Under the pieces are notes generated by a model. That model ran no database searches. It had not been told where the DNA came from and was given only the letters and a program-made list of their open reading frames with translations. From assembly GCA_018303685.1 (NCBI GenBank), contig JAGVXS010000038.1, forward strand, positions 1 to 32,443: a DNA stretch of 32,443 bases, given 5' to 3'. This DNA comes from Candidatus Woesearchaeota archaeon. GTDB taxonomy: Archaea > Nanobdellota > Nanobdellia > Woesearchaeales > GW2011-AR4. This document shows, in pieces, positions 27,815-32,443 of the stretch. A program made the position numbers and the translations under genes. Each line of letters starts with the position of its first letter. Position 1 is the stretch's first letter.

Positions 27815-28204
27815 TTATTCTAGAATTATAACGTTGTCCAATCCTTTAAAGTGATTGTCGCCCGATACCAGTGTGGCATTGCTTAGCATGGCGGAGCTGT
27901 ATATCAAGCTGTCCACAGTATGCAGCTTGCGCTTAAGCGATACTTCAGCAGCATTCCTGCATATTTTTTCATCTAACACTATTACCAAGCCTCTGCTTTT
28001 TATAAAATCCAAAAATCCCTCAATTTTCGGTTCTTTGGCATTCCTCATCAGCATCTTTCTCTTGATTTCAAAAATTGACAGCACAGAAGTCATTATCAGA
28101 TACCTCCCACCTTCGATAAATTTCCTGCTTAAATCATTTTCCGCCAGAAAATAGGACAGCCATGCAGAGGAATCCAGAAAAAGGCGTTCACCTGTCACTT
28201 TCAT
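27815..28204 (-). CDS. vapC: VapC-like PIN-domain toxin
   Basis: LFLDSSAWLSYFLAEND; TVDSLIYSSAMLSNATLVSGDNHFKGLDNVIILE PIN acidic pattern. Confidence 0.85.
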   Translation of the reverse strand: MKVTGERLFLDSSAWLSYFLAENDLSRKFIEGGRYLIMTSVLSIFEIKRKMLMRNAKEPKIEGFLDFIKSRGLVIVLDEKICRNAAEVSLKRKLHTVDSLIYSSAMLSNATLVSGDNHFKGLDNVIILE

Positions 28205-28388
28205 CCCTCAGCCCCCTTAATATATTCTTCATGCTTTTTTCCTTCCCCAGGGCGCCGTACATTGACTTCTTGACTCCGCCTCTCAGTACTTTGTTTATTA
28301 CATCGTCGTAGCTTTCAGCATTCAAGCTGTCCTTAAACTTTTTCAATAGGTCAAGAGTTTCACTATTAATCTGGATTGTAGTTGGCAT
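28188..28388 (-). CDS. vapB: VapB-like antitoxin
   Basis: 66 aa MPTTIQINSETLDLLKKFKDSLNAESYDDVINKVLRG; overlaps vapC by 17 nt. Confidence 0.8.
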   Translation of the reverse strand: MPTTIQINSETLDLLKKFKDSLNAESYDDVINKVLRGGVKKSMYGALGKEKSMKNILRGLRDESDR

Positions 28389-28528
28389 ATAATATTATAA
28401 TACTATAGGCTTATATATAAACTTTTCTGTTTTACAAGCGGTTTACTTTTTCTTGCTGGGAAATCACAAAGTTGCTCTCATATTTTTTGATTTGTTTTAT
28501 TGACTTGAATTTAACAATTAAAAAATAT

Positions 28529-28783
28529 TCAAAACTCAATTTTATCCCCAATCTCCGTCTTTGTTTTCTTTATAATTCCATTCGGCAGTTCTATCGCATA
28601 CATCGCCTTTTTCCCTGATTTACAGAATGTGAACGGCCTGAAATTTTCCTTGGCATCAACTGCGATTTTATTTTTATCGAGGAACAATACATCAATCGGG
28701 TAGAAGACAAAAACCATGTGCATATCCCCGCATAATTCTGCATCATTTGCAATAATTTTATTTTTTGTTGTGTTTTTTATCAT
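28529..28783 (-). CDS. DUF192 family protein
   Basis: MVFVFYPIDVLFLDKNKIAVDAKENFRPFTFCKSGKKAMYAIELPNGIIKKTKTEIGDKIEF. Confidence 0.75.
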   Translation of the reverse strand: MIKNTTKNKIIANDAELCGDMHMVFVFYPIDVLFLDKNKIAVDAKENFRPFTFCKSGKKAMYAIELPNGIIKKTKTEIGDKIEF

Positions 28784-28809
28784 TTTTTTGATTATTTTGC
28801 TAAAACTAT

Positions 28810-28835
28810 CCTATAATATAATCCTATAATATAAT
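28810..28835. repeat. Perfect tandem duplication of CCTATAATATAAT
   Basis: Two adjacent 13-bp copies, 28810-28822 and 28823-28835. Confidence 0.9.
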
Positions 28836-29043
28836 TATTGTAGTATATAAATATTGATAAAATAACAAAAAGTTTAAATACAACTTCATTTTGTTGATTT
28901 GAAAAGGGGGTTTGGCGTTTTCAAACATAAGCTTGGATGGAAAGCTGGCTGTATATAAACTATATGCCTAAATCAAAAGATTTAAATATGTGCTGCCAAA
29001 CCAATAGCCTTTAAATATCCGCCGCATAAAGAGGAGTGAATTA

Positions 29044-31566
29044 ATGAAAAAAGAGGAGACTAGGAGTTTGTTTAATTCTCAAGACGGCAAGATAAATGTA
29101 TTGCTCTTATTCTCTATTCTCTTGATTTTTGCTTTTATGATGCTGGCTGTGAATGCGGTGATAACTATTACGTTAGTTGCGCCTGTTGACGGCTCTATTA
29201 ATGGTTCTAGTGCTAGACAAGTCAACTTCAGTTTCACACCTATTTGGAATGGTGATAATGATGATAGTGGAAACTGCAGTGTTTGGACGAATATAACTGG
29301 AACATGGGCAGAAGCTGCAGTAAACTCCTCTAATAATTCGGTAATAAACAATACTGTAAGCACTATTAATGCAACATTTGACAGGGACATGGGTAATTTT
29401 AGCTGGGCAATAGGCTGCACAAACAAATCAAATGGTGTGTTTAACTTCTCTGTGAACAGAACTTTATCAATGGATTCAGGTGCCCCTGCTGTCATTGCAG
29501 ACACTCCAAAAGGGCTCATACAAAATAACCTGCATCTTAACATTACAGGCTATACACATGTAACAGCTAATTTCTCAGACAACGGCTCGCTAGCAGCGGT
29601 GTATTATGTATTAAATTCTCTTAATGGAGGCTTAGGCACTAATGAGACGGTAAGTGCCTTAAGCAGAAACATGAGTTTATTTGCTGGCAGCTATAATGCA
29701 AGCATTCCACTTGACTTCAACAGCAGCTTTAGGGGTCCGGGAATACACAGCATTTACTTCTGCGCAAATGACACTTTTGCAAGGCAGACATGCCGTGGAC
29801 CATTTGACTTTGTAGTGTCTGGCGTCAATATATCCCAGATGGAAACCCTATTTTCAGCACTGCCTAACGTGAACCCAGACGGAGGTGCTTCTACATTTAA
29901 CTTCGGAGGACTGAACATCACTTATGGAAATGGCACAGAAATAACTGCAGATTCTTTCTTCAATCCACTTGGGGGCAACTTCACTTTTATATTCAATATC
30001 ACTGGCGGGCCTAGCATATATATTGTTGGCGGCAGGCTTAATGAAAATAATTTGTCCGCTGCAGGCAAAACCAACTTCAGCAGGGAAATCACTCCTGAGG
30101 TAAGGCAGGCAACAGGCACCGGCTATAGGTCTAATTTGTCATGGTTTGACATAGCAAGCTTCATTCCAAGCGAAGTTTCCTACGAGTTTGGAATTATAGC
30201 AATGCCTGGAATCTTCAGCAAAAAACTATATTGCAATGGCACTTCTGTTTCAAATCCAAACTGCTTCACAGTAAATAGGTGCAATGCCACAGCCTTTAAC
30301 ATATTCAACAGCACAAGGGTAATCCCGCCAAACAGCGCATGCTGGCTTGATAGTGGTACTACTGGCATCTTCTGGGATGTTGCTGGCGTAAGCAATTTAT
30401 CAAACTCTGGCACTACCTATATGTTTGTTGACCATTTCTCAGGTCCCGTAGGTGGAAACGACTTTGGCGGCCCGGATAATATTACTTTCTCAGCGCCAAC
30501 AGACTTTTTGAATGTAAGTACTGCTGGAGAAAGGACAATAACATTCTCGGTGTTTGATACAAACAGCACAGGCATTAATCTTACAAGAAATGGAACTATA
30601 AACGTAACCATCTTCTTGGGAGGAAGTAATCTATCATTCTTTAATTACACAAACCAGAGCAATATCAACAGATTGACGTGCACAACAGCAGACATAGTAA
30701 GTCCCCAAAACACAACGGCAGTTTCATGTAACCTATCATTCAACTTCGCATACAATGGCACTTATACAATAAACGTTTCAGCCTCAGACACAAGCAACAA
30801 TACCAACTTTGGCAATAACGCAACAAGAATAACAGTAGATAACATAAAGCCCGTTATTAGTTATTTCAACATAACAAACAGCTCTACATTCAATGCTTCA
30901 GGCGGCGATTTCGCCAATACAACTGAATTAGGAAGTGTTGATCCAGCAGCAGTTCCGGCAGGTGGAGGCTCATGGGCACAGGGCAATAGAACTCTGTGGG
31001 CTGTTGCAAACTGGACAGATAACTTGACAAGGCCAGTAAATGCAATCTTGCAGTTCTATAATGTGTCTAAGAACGATTGGGTAACTATCAATACAACAAA
31101 TGTCACGCCTTCTGCAACAAGTGTTGGCGGCTGGACTAATATATCATTTGCAGTTCCAACCGGGCACAATGACTTTGAAGGCAGGAATATAACATTCAGG
31201 CTTGTAGTGAATGACAGCGTGCAGAACCTTGAAAACTCAAGCAACAGGACAATCACCATTAACGACACAACAAAGCCGACTATAACTGTCACTATTAACG
31301 ACTTAGTCCATTTAAACGGCACAAACACATCAGATACAACCCCAAAAATAATATGGAATGTTACTGAAAACAACAGGCTCAGGAATATCAGTGTGCGGAT
31401 TGATGGAAGCAGTAGTATTCCATGCAACAAGTACACGCTCTTTGAAGAAGCAGATGACTTGACTAAATCCAACAGGAATGGCAGTATAACAGTAAGCAGC
31501 ACAGAAGCATGCCCAGACTATACAAAGCGGAAGCCAGCCAGGCTTGACTTTCAGCAGCATGACTAG
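29044..31566 (+). CDS. Large secreted surface protein, Ig-like/CARDB-like repeats, dense in N-glycosylation sequons; first part of frame-disrupted ORF
   Basis: SD-like gaggag upstream of ATG, N-terminal hydrophobic segment, Asn/Thr/Ser-rich repeats. Confidence 0.75.
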   Translation: MKKEETRSLFNSQDGKINVLLLFSILLIFAFMMLAVNAVITITLVAPVDGSINGSSARQVNFSFTPIWNGDNDDSGNCSVWTNITGTWAEAAVNSSNNSVINNTVSTINATFDRDMGNFSWAIGCTNKSNGVFNFSVNRTLSMDSGAPAVIADTPKGLIQNNLHLNITGYTHVTANFSDNGSLAAVYYVLNSLNGGLGTNETVSALSRNMSLFAGSYNASIPLDFNSSFRGPGIHSIYFCANDTFARQTCRGPFDFVVSGVNISQMETLFSALPNVNPDGGASTFNFGGLNITYGNGTEITADSFFNPLGGNFTFIFNITGGPSIYIVGGRLNENNLSAAGKTNFSREITPEVRQATGTGYRSNLSWFDIASFIPSEVSYEFGIIAMPGIFSKKLYCNGTSVSNPNCFTVNRCNATAFNIFNSTRVIPPNSACWLDSGTTGIFWDVAGVSNLSNSGTTYMFVDHFSGPVGGNDFGGPDNITFSAPTDFLNVSTAGERTITFSVFDTNSTGINLTRNGTINVTIFLGGSNLSFFNYTNQSNINRLTCTTADIVSPQNTTAVSCNLSFNFAYNGTYTINVSASDTSNNTNFGNNATRITVDNIKPVISYFNITNSSTFNASGGDFANTTELGSVDPAAVPAGGGSWAQGNRTLWAVANWTDNLTRPVNAILQFYNVSKNDWVTINTTNVTPSATSVGGWTNISFAVPTGHNDFEGRNITFRLVVNDSVQNLENSSNRTITINDTTKPTITVTINDLVHLNGTNTSDTTPKIIWNVTENNRLRNISVRIDGSSSIPCNKYTLFEEADDLTKSNRNGSITVSSTEACPDYTKRKPARLDFQQHD

Positions 31567-32443
31567 TGGGCTATCGGCAGTAAACAATACAAATATAACA
31601 GCTTCAGGCGGAACAAACTTTGTAGGGCTTAACTTCACCACATTAACAGGGGCAGTTGGGCTTTCAAGCATAACTTATGTGTCAAGTTGCAACACCTCAG
31701 CAATTGTTACAATAAGTGGCAACTCCAGTTACAGTGGCAACTCCACAACAATATACCCGTTCAACACAACAACATGCCAGACTTCCTCAAGCAATGTCAC
31801 ATTAAAAGTCACTGTAACAGACACAGCAGGCAACACCAACTCAACAGTGTTTGGCTTTGTGCTTGACAATGTAGCTCCGACAATTGCAGTCCACACCCCG
31901 CTTAACAACCAGAGGTTTACAAGCATTACAGACATCAATGTTTCGGCATTTGACAGCGAGAGCCAGGTGGACATGATAACCTTTACGCAAACAGGGGTAC
32001 TTAATTTCAGCGATCTGGTTAATGTTAGCCTAAGTGTTTACCTCACTAATACAATGACATATCCTTCAAATGCAACCCTAAGGCTGAAGAGTGCAAGCAC
32101 AGGCTCGTATGAGAGCCTTGGTGTTGACAATGTAACAAATATTGATAACACATATGAAATATTCTTATACTTAAACTCGTCCAGCGCTAACACTCAGATT
32201 AACGTGACAATCACAGACATTAATGGCTCAGGAGCCAACTGGGATGAGATAAACTTCTCTGTACTCATTAATGACTCTGTTAACTTTGAATCTCATGTAG
32301 CTAATAACTTCACAGTAAACTTACTTGCCTTTGTTGCATTCAACGGCAGCTTTGAGAAATTCCTGCCGAATGCAAATGACTACTTTGGTGTTGTGCTGTT
32401 GCCGTTTAACATATCAGGGCCAGCTGCTACAGCACGGGAAATA
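31529..32443 (+). CDS. Continuation of the surface protein in another frame, running off the window
   Basis: Stop-free manual translation GSQPGLTFSSMTSGLSAVNNTNITASGGTNFVGLNFTT... of the same character as the upstream ORF. Confidence 0.7.

Noticed and set aside
29079-29543. 154-aa minus-strand ORF
   Set aside because: Antisense shadow of the sequon-rich surface protein
1-32443. CRISPR array, transposase or integrase
   Set aside because: No regularly spaced direct repeats or transposase/integrase motifs seen in any listed ORF

Overview
Archaeal-type window, probably from a DPANN/Woesearchaeota-like genome. Evidence: AglB/STT3 oligosaccharyltransferase, several DPM1-like GT2 enzymes, DUF2304, a geranylgeranyl-reductase-family protein, archaeal TATA boxes and tRNA introns. 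Most of it is a minus-strand surface-glycosylation cluster: polytopic GT-C/YfhO-like membrane proteins, a sugar epimerase, a UDP-GlcNAc 2-epimerase-like protein, five GT2s, STT3. Embedded in it is a four-enzyme ADP-heptose-type gene set (gmhA, hldA-like, gmhB, hldC-like) plus a GT9 heptosyltransferase-like gene. Surface proteins, a VapBC pair and a DUF192 protein follow. The two strongest signals are: (1) a minus-strand tRNA-Trp(CCA) gene at 27596-27771 that folds to a canonical 74-nt tRNA only after removing four small introns (17, 44, 29, 12 nt), each placed by a bulge-helix-bulge-like motif; (2) a divergently transcribed protein fusing an N-terminal ribbon-helix-helix DNA-binding domain to a sugar-nucleotidyltransferase-like domain that lacks the catalytic GxGTR loop, next to a 9-bp inverted repeat over the predicted start site of the heptose operon, suggesting a sugar-sensing repressor. 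All calls were made by eye from the sequence; no searches were run.
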